A stretch of 64,000 nucleotides of DNA from Pseudomonas taiwanensis (GTDB taxonomy: Bacteria; Pseudomonadota; Gammaproteobacteria; Pseudomonadales; Pseudomonadaceae): the NCBI RefSeq assembly GCF_013393345.1, contig NZ_QJRF01000073.1, positions 26,127-90,126 of the forward strand. The letters run 5' to 3'. Both the position numbers and the translations under genes were made by a program. Each line of letters begins with the position of its first letter. The stretch's first letter is position 1. The notes below the pieces were generated by a model. It searched no databases. It was not told the DNA's origin and saw nothing but the letters and a program-made list of their open reading frames with translations. Below are positions 27,893-36,344 of the stretch, one piece after another.

Positions 27893-29988
27893 TCGTCGAC
27901 GCGGCGCAGATGCCGCTGCCGCCGTTACGCGAGGATCTACGGCTGCTGGAGACGGCGCCCGGCAACGATGGCGAGCCCGCCTGGGTGATCCAGGACACGG
28001 TGGTCAATCGCTTCTATCGCATTGGCTGGCTGGAGTTCGAGTGCCTGCTGCGCTGGGAGCACACCCCGCAGCAGATCTGCAGCGCCATCCAGGAGCAGAC
28101 GCCGCTGCGCCCGGACGTGGAGCAGGTGCTGGAATTCCGTGAGTTCCTCGCCCAACACCAGCTGTTGCGCCCGACGCCCGATGCCGCGGCCCGCATGGCT
28201 TCGCGCAGTGAAGGCAATGCCTGGCTCAACTGGAAATGGTGGCTGCACCACTATCTGTTCTTCCGCATCCCGCTGCTGCGCCCGCAACGGCACCTGGAAC
28301 GCCTGGCGAGCCATCTGGATTGGCTGTTCCGCCCGCTGACCGGGGGGCTGGTGGTGACCCTGGGCGTGATCGGCGTGCTGCTGGTCCTGCAGCAGTGGGA
28401 CGCCTTCACCACGGCGGTGGTCGAATCCTTCTCCGCCTCCGGGCTGGTCAGCTTCGCCCTGGCACTGGCCCTGGCCAAGACCCTCCATGAACTCGGCCAC
28501 GCCCTGGTGGCGACGCGCCTGGGGCTTCGCGTCGGGCACATGGGCATCGCCTTCGTGGTGCTCTGGCCAATGCTCTACACCGACACCGGCGAGAGCTGGA
28601 AGCTGCGCAGTTCCCGGCAGCGCCTGGCCATCGCCTCGGCGGGCATCCTCACCGAACTGGCCCTTGCCGGCCTGGCGACCCTCGGCTGGGCCCTGTCCGA
28701 TCCCGGCCCATTGCGCAACGCCCTGCTCTACCTCGCCACTACCAGCTGGGTGCTTTCTCTGGCGCTGAACGCCAGCCCGTTCATGCGCTTCGATGGCTAC
28801 TTCATCCTCTCCGACCTACTGGACTTCCCCAACCTCCACGAACGTTCCTCGGCGCTGGCGCGGACCACCCTGCGGCGCGTGCTGTTGGGGCTGGACGAGG
28901 AGTGGCCGGAAGCCTTCAACCCCGGCAAGCGCCGCGCCCTGGTGGCCTTCGCCATGGTCACCTGGGTCTATCGCCTGGTGCTGTTCCTCGGCATAGCCGT
29001 CGCGGTTTACCTGCTGTTCTTCAAGCTTCTCGGGATCCTGCTGTTCGCCGTGGAAATCGCCTGGTTTATCGTCATGCCGATCGCACGTGAATTGAAACAC
29101 TGGTGGGCCCATCGAGCCGCCATCCGCAACAGTCGCCGGTACTTCTGGTGGGGCGCGCTGGCCGTGCTCCTACTGCTCCTGGCAGTGCCCTGGCGCAGCC
29201 AGATCCACGCCCTTGGCGTGGCCCGTGCCGAACAGCAGTTGCGGGTCTTCGCGCCCTACCCCGCACGCTTGCAGGCCATCCATGCAGCGGGGAACGTCGA
29301 GGCCGGCGCGACCCTGGTCACCCTGGAAGAGCCGGACATCGCTTCGCGCCTGACCAGCAGCGAGGCCAGCGTGAAGAGTTACGAAGCTCGCCTTGGTGGC
29401 CTGATCGCCGACCCCAGCGGTTCTGACCAGGCCCTGGCCACGCGCCAGCGCCTGCGTGTGCAGTTCGAGGAGGCCCGCGCCGCGCGTTCAGAAATCGCCC
29501 GGCTCAAGCTCCAGGCACCCTTCGCCGGGCGTTGGCTGGACCTCGACCCTGACTGGCGTGCCGGGCAATGGGTACACAGCCGCGAGCCCATCGGCATGCT
29601 GGTGGACCCGAGCCGCTGGCAGGTGGATGCCTACGTCGACCAGGACGACGTGCAGCGCCTGGTGCAAGGCAGTGAGGTGCGTTTCTACCCCGAAGGCCAA
29701 CCGACGCCCATCGCCGGCAAGGTGGTGGCCATCGGCAGCACCCGCGTCAGCAAGCTGGAACACGCGATGCTCGCCTCCCGCTATGGCGGCCCCTTGACCG
29801 TGGCCAGCCAGGGCAAGGAACTGGTGCCAACGCCGCCGCTGTTCCACGTGCTTGTGCAACTGGAAACCGCCCCGCACACCCTGCGCGAAACCCGTGGCCA
29901 CCTGCAGATCGACGGCAACCGCCGCAGCCTACTGGCCGAAGGCCTCACCCATGTGGCGGCGGTATTGCTCCGGGAAAGCGGCTTCTAA
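27889..29988 (+). CDS. PqqD-like / M50 metalloprotease / HlyD fusion protein
   Basis: A 699-residue protein starting at GTG (GTGA overlap with the previous stop). Residues about 15-95 look like a PqqD-type winged-helix peptide-binding domain. Residues about 150-420 form a polytopic site-2-protease (M50) domain with HELGH (200-204) and a distal N-x-S-P...FDG motif (N294, D302) supplying the third zinc ligand, so catalytic residues appear intact. After a final transmembrane helix (about 422-440), residues about 440-699 are HlyD-like, with split lipoyl motifs and KLQAPFAGRW. Such proteins are commonly annotated as putative peptide zinc metalloproteases. Context suggests it is the inner-membrane core of the giant-protein exporter. 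Confidence 0.88.
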   Translation: MIVDAAQMPLPPLREDLRLLETAPGNDGEPAWVIQDTVVNRFYRIGWLEFECLLRWEHTPQQICSAIQEQTPLRPDVEQVLEFREFLAQHQLLRPTPDAAARMASRSEGNAWLNWKWWLHHYLFFRIPLLRPQRHLERLASHLDWLFRPLTGGLVVTLGVIGVLLVLQQWDAFTTAVVESFSASGLVSFALALALAKTLHELGHALVATRLGLRVGHMGIAFVVLWPMLYTDTGESWKLRSSRQRLAIASAGILTELALAGLATLGWALSDPGPLRNALLYLATTSWVLSLALNASPFMRFDGYFILSDLLDFPNLHERSSALARTTLRRVLLGLDEEWPEAFNPGKRRALVAFAMVTWVYRLVLFLGIAVAVYLLFFKLLGILLFAVEIAWFIVMPIARELKHWWAHRAAIRNSRRYFWWGALAVLLLLLAVPWRSQIHALGVARAEQQLRVFAPYPARLQAIHAAGNVEAGATLVTLEEPDIASRLTSSEASVKSYEARLGGLIADPSGSDQALATRQRLRVQFEEARAARSEIARLKLQAPFAGRWLDLDPDWRAGQWVHSREPIGMLVDPSRWQVDAYVDQDDVQRLVQGSEVRFYPEGQPTPIAGKVVAIGSTRVSKLEHAMLASRYGGPLTVASQGKELVPTPPLFHVLVQLETAPHTLRETRGHLQIDGNRRSLLAEGLTHVAAVLLRESGF

Positions 29989-29994
29989 CGCTTT

Positions 29995-30425
29995 ACGTAG
30001 GAGCCATGGCACCCCACCAAAGGCGCAAGCGAAATCCAACGTTTTGTGTAGGAGCGAGCTTGCTCGCGAAAGGCCGACACCCAAGGTTCGCGAGCAAGCT
30101 CGCTCCTACAAGGGAGCCGTGGCACCACACCAACGGCGCAAGCGAAATCCAATGCCTTGTGTAGGAGCGAGCTTGCTCGCGAAAGGCCGACACCCAAGGT
30201 TCGCGAGCAAGCTCGCTCCTACAAGGGAGCCGTGGTACCCCACCAACGGCGCAAGCGAAATCCAATGCCTTGTGTAGGAGCGAGCTTGCTCGCGAAAGGC
30301 CGGCACCCAAGGTTCGCGAGCAAGCTCGCTCCTACAAGTGCGCCGTGGCACCCCACCAACGGCGCAAGCGAAATCCAATGCCTTGTGTAGGAGCGAGCTT
30401 GCTCGCGAAAGGCCCGCTCCGAAGT
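29995..30425. repeat. 113-bp tandem repeat array with inverted-repeat hairpins
   Basis: Units begin (TGTAGGAGCGAGC) at 30047, 30160, 30273 and 30386, an exact 113-bp spacing. The fourth is truncated after about 35 bp, and a partial unit precedes the first. Each full unit contains TAGGAGCGAGCTTGCTCGCG and its inverted copy CGCGAGCAAGCTCGCTCCTA, so it folds into a long hairpin, plus an ACCAACGGCGCAAGCGAAAT linker. Units differ by only a few bases, indicating recent amplification. It lies between the adhesin operon and a convergent monooxygenase gene. Open frames across it are artefacts. Confidence 0.9.
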
Positions 30426-30433
30426 TTCACGAT

Positions 30434-31957
30434 CTACAAACCGTTGTGCACCACCGCTTCCCGTGACGCAGCCGAATGAACGACCGGCGCGGCGGAAAAT
30501 TGCAGGCAGGCGTCGGCGACCGGGCCCTTGCGCAGCAACTTCACGTCGCTGAAGTAGTCCATGGACATCACCCAGGGCATGCCCGGTCCCTGGCGTGGCA
30601 GGTTGGCCAGCACGCGCTGCACGTAACCGGCACCGAAATCCAGCAGCGGCCGGGTCGGCATGCCAGCCGGTGCCTTGGCCTCGCACACCTCCATGCCGCG
30701 CTCATCCATGTAGCCCAGCAGCCGGCAGAAGTGCTCGCAGAGCAGGCTCACCTTGAGTGTCCAGGAAGCGTTGGTATAACCCACCGCGAAAGCGAAGTTG
30801 GGGATGCCGGAGAGCATCATGCCCTTGTAGGCGACCGTCTCGCTCCAGGCGATGGGCTGGCCGTCGCGGGACAATTGCACGCCACCGAATACCTGCACGT
30901 TGAGGCCCGTGGCGGTGATGACGATATCCGCCTCCAGCACGGTGCCGGACTTCAGCCGCACGCCCTGTTCGGTGAAAGTCTCGACGTGATCGGTAACGAT
31001 GGATGCCTTGCCGCTGCCCAGTGCCTTGAACAGGTCGCTATCAGGCACCACGCACAGGCGCTGGTCCCAAGGGTTGTAGGGCGGGTTGAAGTGCACGTCC
31101 ACCGGATAGCCCTTGGGCAGCGCACGTCGATTGACGAAACGGATGATGCGCCGCGCGGCATTGGGAAAGCGCTGGCAGAAGCGCCACATGGCCAACGCCA
31201 CCTTGGCGTTCTTGTAGCGCACGATGGAATAGGCCGTCTGCTCCGGGAGCAACTTGCGCAGCAGCAACGCGATAGGGTCCTTGGCCGGCAGCGGGATCAC
31301 ATAGCTGGGCGTGCGTTGCAGCATGGTCACGTGCTCAGCCTTGTCGGCCATGGCCGGCACCAGGGTCACGGCAGTGGCGCCGCTGCCGATCACCACAACG
31401 CGCTTGCCGCTGTAATCCAGGTTTTCCGGCCAGTGCTGCGGATGGATCAGTTGCCCACGGAATCGCTCGACACCCTCGAAAGCCGGGGCGAAGCCCTGGT
31501 CGTAGCGGTAGTAGCCGCCAGCGGAGAACAGCCAGCGGCTGCGCACGATGCTGCGCTGCCCTGAAGCGACATCCTCCACCAGTACTTCCCAGCAGGCGCG
31601 TTCGCTGCGCCAGTCCGCCGCTACCACCTTCTGGCCATAGCGGATGTTCTGCTCGAGGCGGTGCTCGGCCACGGTTTCGCGCAGGTAGCTCATGATCGCG
31701 CTGGCGTCGGCGATCGCCTTCTCGTCCTTCCAGGGCTTGAACTCGAAGCCGAAGGTGTAGAGGTCGGAGTCGGAACGGATGCCGGGGTAGCGGAACAGGT
31801 CCCAGGTCCCACCCAGGTCGTTGCGTGCTTCGAGTATCTGGAAGCGTTTGCTGGGTTGATCCCGCTTCAGGTAACAGGCGGCGCCGATACCGGACAGGCC
31901 GGCACCGACGATCAGCACATCGAGCAGTTCCTGCGAGGGGTTCGATTGGGCGGTCAT
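30434..31957 (-). CDS. Flavin-dependent monooxygenase, Baeyer-Villiger type
   Basis: A 507-residue flavoprotein. FAD-binding Rossmann motif GAGLSGIG lies at about residues 17-24. The Baeyer-Villiger fingerprint F-x-G-x3-H-x3-W-P is present as [12 protein letters not shown] (about residues 167-178), and the NADPH-binding motif GSGATA follows at about 191-196. Length matches class B flavin monooxygenases that oxidise ketones to esters or lactones, or oxygenate heteroatoms. The substrate cannot be told from sequence. AAGGA lies 8 nt upstream of the ATG. It is probably monocistronic, reading towards the repeat array. Confidence 0.88.
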   Translation of the reverse strand: MTAQSNPSQELLDVLIVGAGLSGIGAACYLKRDQPSKRFQILEARNDLGGTWDLFRYPGIRSDSDLYTFGFEFKPWKDEKAIADASAIMSYLRETVAEHRLEQNIRYGQKVVAADWRSERACWEVLVEDVASGQRSIVRSRWLFSAGGYYRYDQGFAPAFEGVERFRGQLIHPQHWPENLDYSGKRVVVIGSGATAVTLVPAMADKAEHVTMLQRTPSYVIPLPAKDPIALLLRKLLPEQTAYSIVRYKNAKVALAMWRFCQRFPNAARRIIRFVNRRALPKGYPVDVHFNPPYNPWDQRLCVVPDSDLFKALGSGKASIVTDHVETFTEQGVRLKSGTVLEADIVITATGLNVQVFGGVQLSRDGQPIAWSETVAYKGMMLSGIPNFAFAVGYTNASWTLKVSLLCEHFCRLLGYMDERGMEVCEAKAPAGMPTRPLLDFGAGYVQRVLANLPRQGPGMPWVMSMDYFSDVKLLRKGPVADACLQFSAAPVVHSAASREAVVHNGL

Positions 31958-32096
31958 GGCGGTTCCTTGTGCTTGTTGTCGGGACCACGCGTGGCAATGC
32001 CATGCTTGAGGCTAGAGCCGGACTATCGTTCCAACAAGCACCGGTCGGCACCATCCAAAAGCATGGAATAGTGACGCTCGACCACCCACGAGAGCG

Positions 32097-32369
32097 TTAC
32101 TGGAGAGCAGGCGTCTTCGCCGGCGCACAAACAGTAGATGTAGGTGACAGGAATTCGATGCCGGTCAGCCACTCGTTGGCGAGAATCGACGAGAACATGC
32201 CGGACACCGGTTCGGAGCACGGATCGATGGCGAGGTGCAGGCGCCAGGAACTGCCTTCGGCCGATATCGACTGGAGGGTCCAGGCGACGCCGGGCAGGCA
32301 CTGGCTGATGATCTGTTCGATGGCTGCGGCAGCCAGGGGGCGGGTGGAAATCATGACCGTCAGGCTCAT
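32097..32369 (-). CDS. Small hypothetical protein
   Basis: A 90-residue protein beginning MSLTVMISTRPLAAAAIEQI. The ATG has CGGAG about 7 nt upstream, and the gene follows the NDH-2-like gene in the same orientation after 83 bp, so cotranscription is likely. The N-terminal half alternates beta and helix (a TVMISTRP strand, then an IEQIISQCLPGV helix), loosely reminiscent of a small ferredoxin-like fold. No transmembrane segment or known motif was recognised. Function unknown. Confidence 0.55.
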   Translation of the reverse strand: MSLTVMISTRPLAAAAIEQIISQCLPGVAWTLQSISAEGSSWRLHLAIDPCSEPVSGMFSSILANEWLTGIEFLSPTSTVCAPAKTPALQ

Positions 32370-32452
32370 GGCAGGCTCCGGGCATGTAAATCGAGGCCTG
32401 GGGTCGCCGTCACAGGACGGGCGACCCAGGCGATGGGCTAACGACTGGGGTA

Positions 32453-33655
32453 TCAGGCAACGACCGGAATCATCGGGTCGGCGGCAGCCAGTGCTGCGGC
32501 ACGATCAGCCGCCGGCGGGTAGATCCACACGGAGTTGATCTGCTGCTTGATGGACTTGCCTTCCTGACGCTCGAACTTGATCTGACGATCCCAGCCTTCG
32601 GTGAACACCGCACCCCAGGCACCGAGGTCCAGGCAGGTGACGTACTTGGGCTGGCTGTAGGGGATCGACGCCACGCCCAGCAGACTGGCCGCCACGTTGT
32701 TGCCGGCGGACCGCCCCAGGGCGATCGCATGCTGGCAGGACATCAGCGCATGGTTGCCCTGGTCATCGCATGCCGCGCGGGCGACGTCGCCGGTGGCGAA
32801 CACACCGTCATGTCCGTGTACCTGCAGGTTGGCGTCGACATGCAGGCGACCCTGGCCATCGCGCTCGGCCGGAACCTGCTCGGTCAGCGAGCTGGCGCGT
32901 ACGCCAACGGTCCAGATGACGGTATCCGCCTCGATTCGCTCACCACTGAACAGGGTCACGCCAGCGGCATCCACCGACGCCACGCCGCTGTTCAAGCGCC
33001 ACTCGATACCCAGCTCAGTGGACGCCTCGACGATGGCCCCACGCGGACCTTCGCCCAGGGCGGCACCGATCTCAGTGCCACGGTCGACGACGATCACCCG
33101 TACATCGGCATCCTGACCCAGTACTGCACGCAGGCGGGCGGGCATTTCAGCGGCGGTTTCAATCCCGGTAAAGCCGCCACCGGCGACGACCACGGTGTTG
33201 CGGCGGTTGGAAGCGGGACGCTCGGCCAGGGACTGGATATGACGATCCAGGCGCACAGCCTCCTCCAGCTGGTCCACATCGAAGGCATGTTCGACACCGG
33301 CCATCGCCGGGCGTACCACCTGGCTACCAGTGGCCAGAACCAGGCGATCGTAGCTCAGGTCGGCGAACTGGCCATCGACACCGCGATAGCCCACGCGTTT
33401 GCCCTCGACATCGATGCGCTCCGCGAAGCCCTTGACGAAGGTAACGCCCACCGCGTCGAACAGATCGCCCAGCGGCGCCACCATCTTGTGCACTTCGGGC
33501 TCGTAGAAGCGCGGACGTACGCGCAGCTCGGCCTGGGGTGCGAGCACCACCACTTCGACGTCATTGCGGCCATGCTGGTCCAGCAGGCGAGTTGCACTCA
33601 GGGCGCTCCACATGCCACCGAAGCCGGCGCCGACGATCAGGATGCGTTGTTTCAT
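32453..33655 (-). CDS. NDH-2-like NAD(P)H:quinone oxidoreductase, FAD-dependent
   Basis: A 400-residue flavoprotein of the two-dinucleotide-binding-domain class: FAD motif GAGFGG (about residues 9-14), NAD(P)H motif AGGGFTGIETAAE (about 160-172), and the second FAD motif ATGDVA (about 290-295). The pattern fits type II NADH dehydrogenases and related pyridine nucleotide-disulfide oxidoreductases. The ATG at 33655 has GGAGAG just upstream and is preferred over a start 15 bp earlier. No strong C-terminal membrane anchor is seen. It is transcribed away from the Rrf2 regulator; an Rrf2-type operator candidate overlaps its likely promoter, so control by that regulator is plausible. Confidence 0.85.
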   Translation of the reverse strand: MKQRILIVGAGFGGMWSALSATRLLDQHGRNDVEVVVLAPQAELRVRPRFYEPEVHKMVAPLGDLFDAVGVTFVKGFAERIDVEGKRVGYRGVDGQFADLSYDRLVLATGSQVVRPAMAGVEHAFDVDQLEEAVRLDRHIQSLAERPASNRRNTVVVAGGGFTGIETAAEMPARLRAVLGQDADVRVIVVDRGTEIGAALGEGPRGAIVEASTELGIEWRLNSGVASVDAAGVTLFSGERIEADTVIWTVGVRASSLTEQVPAERDGQGRLHVDANLQVHGHDGVFATGDVARAACDDQGNHALMSCQHAIALGRSAGNNVAASLLGVASIPYSQPKYVTCLDLGAWGAVFTEGWDRQIKFERQEGKSIKQQINSVWIYPPAADRAAALAAADPMIPVVA

Positions 33656-33758
33656 GGGTTCTCTCCACAAGGCGAAAAGTCAGGTTGTTCCGGGCGGGTG
33701 TGCCCGACATCTAAATGCCGGGCTGTGAGGTCATCGCCCCTAACCACACCGGCTAACT

Positions 33759-33780
33759 GCGACTGTATTTGTCGGAGTTA
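33759..33780. promoter_or_regulatory. Rrf2-operator candidate 1 overlapping sigma-70 promoter of NDH-2-like gene
   Basis: GCGAC-N7-GTCGGAGTTA, sharing 15 of 15 specified positions with the copy at 33961-33982. The core GAC-N7-GTC is an inverted repeat. On the minus strand a TTGCTG (-35-like), 17-bp spacer and TACAGT (-10-like) overlap it, which fits repression of the flavoprotein gene. A weaker third copy (GCGACAATTATGGGCGTTAA) lies at about 33843-33862. Confidence 0.55.
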
Positions 33781-33960
33781 TTTTCAGCAAGCATTTTTTC
33801 TTGCCGGGTCATGCCGCTCGTCGCCATCATTCCCTCCAGACCGCGACAATTATGGGCGTTAACGCTTCAATCCTTTAGCATTGAGGTGTCTGAAGTGAAG
33901 GAAGGCTTCCCTTGCGGAGCTGGAAACACAGGAAACGTAATTGAGATGGCCGCCATAATG

Positions 33961-33982
33961 GCGACAATATAAGTCGGAGTTA
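33961..33982. promoter_or_regulatory. Rrf2-operator candidate 2 covering the rrf2 ribosome-binding site
   Basis: GCGAC-N7-GTCGGAGTTA ending 3 bp before the rrf2 ATG. Its GGAG doubles as the Shine-Dalgarno sequence. An 11-bp inverted repeat GCCATAATGGC (about 33952-33962) abuts it. The arrangement suggests autoregulation. Confidence 0.5.
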
Positions 33983-33985
33983 ACC

Positions 33986-34519
33986 ATGGCTTTGTACAGT
34001 GCGGGCGTGGAGTACGGCATCCATTGCCTCCTCTACCTGGCAGACGAGAAAGGCGACGGCCGCGAAGCCAGCGTGCGCACCCTGGCCGAATTGCAAGGCG
34101 TGCCGCCGGAACTGCTGGCCAAGGTCTTCACCCGCCTGGCGCGGGCGGGCCTGGTAGCAGCGACGGAAGGCGTGCGCGGCGGCTTCCGCCTGGCACGGCC
34201 GGCGGACCAGATCAGCGTGCTGGATATCGTTCGCGCCATCGATGGCGACAAGCAGATATTCGAATGCCGTGGTGTGCGCGAGCGCTGCGCGATCTTTGGA
34301 AGTGAATGCCCGGCGCCGAACTGGGCCGTCGCCGACCCCTGCTCCATCCACGCCGTGATGCAGCAGGCGCAGCAACGCATGGAAGAAGCCCTCGCCCAGC
34401 AGACCATTCTCGACCTCGTGCGCCGCGTCGCCCGCAAGGCCCCTCCCGAGTTTGGCGAACAGATATTGCGCTGGATGAACGAGCGCCACGACGGCAAGGT
34501 GGAGATCGGGCCGCTCTGA
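33986..34519 (+). CDS. Rrf2-family transcriptional regulator with cysteine cluster
   Basis: A 177-residue protein with the Rrf2 winged helix (YGIHCLLYLAD; TLAELQGVPPELLAKVFTRLARAGLV; GVRGGFRLARP). A cysteine-rich segment follows (ECRGVRERC...SECPAPNW...DPCSIH; Cys at about 94, 100, 107 and 119), suitable for an iron-sulfur cluster or redox switch, as in IscR/NsrR/RsrR-type members. The spacing does not match classical IscR exactly, so a specific name is not assigned. It is divergent from the NDH-2-like flavoprotein with paired operator-like sites between them. A plausible job is redox- or nitrosative-stress-responsive control of that flavoprotein. Confidence 0.88.
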   Translation: MALYSAGVEYGIHCLLYLADEKGDGREASVRTLAELQGVPPELLAKVFTRLARAGLVAATEGVRGGFRLARPADQISVLDIVRAIDGDKQIFECRGVRERCAIFGSECPAPNWAVADPCSIHAVMQQAQQRMEEALAQQTILDLVRRVARKAPPEFGEQILRWMNERHDGKVEIGPL

Positions 34520-34529
34520 GGCGCCGGCC

Positions 34530-34972
34530 CTTGTGGGAGCGAATTTATTCGCGATTTCCGTAGGTTGCGGCTGAGGCTACGAAGCCCAACGCGCGAAGTC
34601 GCCCCCGCTACGTTGGGCTTCGCTGCGCTCAGCGCCAACCTACAGGAGGCACGGCACAAACCCTGTGGAGGCGATTTCAGATCGTAGGATGGGTAGAGGA
34701 ACGAAACCCATCGCCTCGGAACGGAACCCCGCTGCGTTGGGCTTCGCTGCGCTCTGCCCAACCTACGGGAGGCATGCGGCCTCCTTCGCGAATGAATTCG
34801 CCCCCACAGGAAGAGCCGGCATTCCAGACCGCGTAGGGTGGAAGTCGCTTTTTACTTCCACCATTGCGAACTCGCCGGATGCCCGAAGACGATGGGGTTC
34901 GCTGCACTCCGTGGGGGCGATTTCAATCGCTATGCGGACCGCAGGTTCGCCTTTCGAGCCTACTGCAGGCGC
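34530..34972. repeat. Repeat-rich intergenic region downstream of rrf2 and sfnR
   Basis: About 440 bp between convergent genes with no supported gene. Present are GTTGGGCTTCGCTGCGCTC-type elements (about 34610-34643 and 34734-34766), a GTAGGATGGGTAGAGGAACG-type copy (about 34683), a GCGAATGAATTCGCCCCCAC hairpin (about 34789-34808) and several GTGGGGGCGATTT-like half elements. It probably acts as transcript ends for both flanking genes. Confidence 0.65.
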
Positions 34973-36025
34973 TCACCCCAACTCCCCAATCTTCTCCAGC
35001 CGCGCCCTCACTATATTGCGGCTGATGCCGAGCAGCCTGCCGGTCTGCAGCTGGTTGCCATGGCAGAAGCGATAGGCCGAACGGAAGATGGTCTCCTCGA
35101 TGTGCTCGTAGAGATTTGGCAGGTTTTTCTCGAACAACTGATTGAGCACCGCATCCAGGTTAGCCGGGTTGTGTGCGGCCGGCAGGCTGGGGAGCCGTTC
35201 TTCGTGACGGATCGCCTGGGTGCGCATGTCGACAAGGTGCAGATCATTGGGCTGGACCACCTCGTTGCGGCACACCAGCAGCGCGTGATGGATGGCGTTC
35301 TCCAGTTCGCGGATGTTGCCCGGCCAGCTGTGCCCGAGCAGCACGCGCTCGGCGTCGAGGCTGAGCGCGGCGCGGTTGTAGCCCAGGCGCTGGCAGTGTT
35401 CCTGGATGAAGAATTCGGCCAGCGGCAGGATATCGCCCGGACGTTCCCGCAGTGGCGGCAAGCGCAGTGTCGCCACGTGCAGGCGATAGAACAGGTCTTC
35501 GCGAAAATGCCCGGCCACCACGGCGTCGGCCAGGTTGACGTTGGTCGCCGCGATGACCCGAACATTGATGGGCACCGGCGTGCGTGACCCCAGACGTACC
35601 ACCTCGCGCTCCTGCAGCACCCGCAGCAACTTCACCTGCATGGCCAGCGGCAGGTCGCCGATCTCGTCGAGGAACAGCGTTCCGCCATTGGCCGCTTCGA
35701 ACCAGCCCGCCTTGTTCGCCGTGGCGCCGGTGAAGGCGCCCTTCTCGTGCCCGAACAGCTCGCTCTCCACCAGGGTTTCGGGGAAGGCGCCGCAGTTGAC
35801 GGCAACAAAGGGCTCCTTGCTACGTCGGCTGAGGTGGTGGATATGGCGGGCGACCAGTTCCTTGCCGGTTCCGGTCTCGCCGATGATCAGCGCATTGGCC
35901 TCGCTGGGCGCCACCCGCTCGATCCGGCTGAGCAATTCCTGCGAGCGCGGGTCCTTGAAGACCAGCACGGTCGCGCGGACCGACTTGGTCAGTTCACGGG
36001 CATTGGGGTGAGTGAGCAGTGACAT
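34973..36025 (-). CDS. sfnR: SfnR-like sigma-54-dependent activator of organosulfur genes
   Basis: A 350-residue bacterial enhancer-binding protein consisting of an AAA+ domain and a Fis-type HTH, with only about 25 residues before the AAA+ core and no receiver, GAF or PAS domain. Walker A GETGTGKE is at 49-56, the sigma-54 contact loop GAFTGA at 96-101, Walker B GGTLFLDE at 114-121. The C-terminal helix-turn-helix is near residues 305-347 ([20 protein letters not shown]). Architecture and length match SfnR of Pseudomonas putida, needed for dimethyl sulfone and sulfonate use. Lacking a sensory domain, it should be controlled by its own expression. Ten sigma-54 promoters downstream are the likely targets. 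AAGGA lies 8 nt before the ATG. No sigma-54 promoter was found for sfnR itself. Confidence 0.88.
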   Translation of the reverse strand: MSLLTHPNARELTKSVRATVLVFKDPRSQELLSRIERVAPSEANALIIGETGTGKELVARHIHHLSRRSKEPFVAVNCGAFPETLVESELFGHEKGAFTGATANKAGWFEAANGGTLFLDEIGDLPLAMQVKLLRVLQEREVVRLGSRTPVPINVRVIAATNVNLADAVVAGHFREDLFYRLHVATLRLPPLRERPGDILPLAEFFIQEHCQRLGYNRAALSLDAERVLLGHSWPGNIRELENAIHHALLVCRNEVVQPNDLHLVDMRTQAIRHEERLPSLPAAHNPANLDAVLNQLFEKNLPNLYEHIEETIFRSAYRFCHGNQLQTGRLLGISRNIVRARLEKIGELG

Positions 36026-36061
36026 CTCGAATTCCTTGCTTTCTGATGCGCCCGGGCATCT

Positions 36062-36125
36062 TGCATCAAGCCTTTTAGATAATTAAGGAATTAATAAATA
36101 TTTGTTAATTCCCAAAAGAAATATA
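36062..36125 (-). promoter_or_regulatory. AT-rich promoter region of sfnR
   Basis: A strongly AT-rich island (TTAGATAATTAAGGAATTAA, then AAATATTTGTTAATTCCC) in an otherwise GC-rich window, just upstream of sfnR and with no GG-N10-GC element. In P. putida sfnR expression is activated by CysB under sulfate limitation; an equivalent CysB/sigma-70 control here is inferred, not read from a defined site. Confidence 0.4.
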
Positions 36126-36144
36126 TGTACATTTCCCTGCGCCG

Positions 36145-36164
36145 ATTGCTGAATCGGCAGCAAT
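36145..36164. promoter_or_regulatory. Candidate SfnR upstream activating site 1
   Basis: ATTGCTG-N6-CAGCAAT, a perfect inverted repeat with 7-bp arms, about 120 bp upstream of the sigma-54 promoter at 36275. It contains the TGCTG-N6-CAGCA core shared by nine sites in this locus. Confidence 0.7.
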
Positions 36165-36177
36165 CCTCCAGCACCCC

Positions 36178-36193
36178 TGCTGAAATCCCAGCA
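36178..36193. promoter_or_regulatory. Candidate SfnR upstream activating site 2
   Basis: Exact TGCTG-N6-CAGCA, 25 bp after site 1 and about 90 bp upstream of the -24 element. Paired sites are typical for enhancer-binding proteins. Confidence 0.7.
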
Positions 36194-36274
36194 CCCGCGA
36201 AACACCCGCGAGGCGAATCCTTTCAGGCCTCCAAGCCACGCCGCCTCTGGGCTTCGAGGTAGCCGCGCGGTTGC

Positions 36275-36290
36275 TGGCATGCATTTCGCT
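36275..36290 (+). promoter_or_regulatory. Sigma-54 promoter of the SsuA-like gene
   Basis: TGGCATGCATTTCGCT, with GG-N10-GC spacing. It overlaps the first ATG of the long reading frame (36279), which therefore cannot be the translation start. Confidence 0.7.
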
Positions 36291-36344
36291 CCCTTCCTCC
36301 GCAAATGCCGGACCAACTGGCAGGAACTGGAAAGGAGAACTCCC

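Noticed and set aside
36026..36144. Sigma-54 promoter for sfnR itself
   Set aside because: No GG-N10-GC element on the minus strand; the AT-rich region fits sigma-70 control instead.
36279..36344. Upstream ATG giving a longer SsuA-like protein
   Set aside because: It lies inside the sigma-54 promoter and would mask the signal peptide; ATG 36345 has a good ribosome-binding site.
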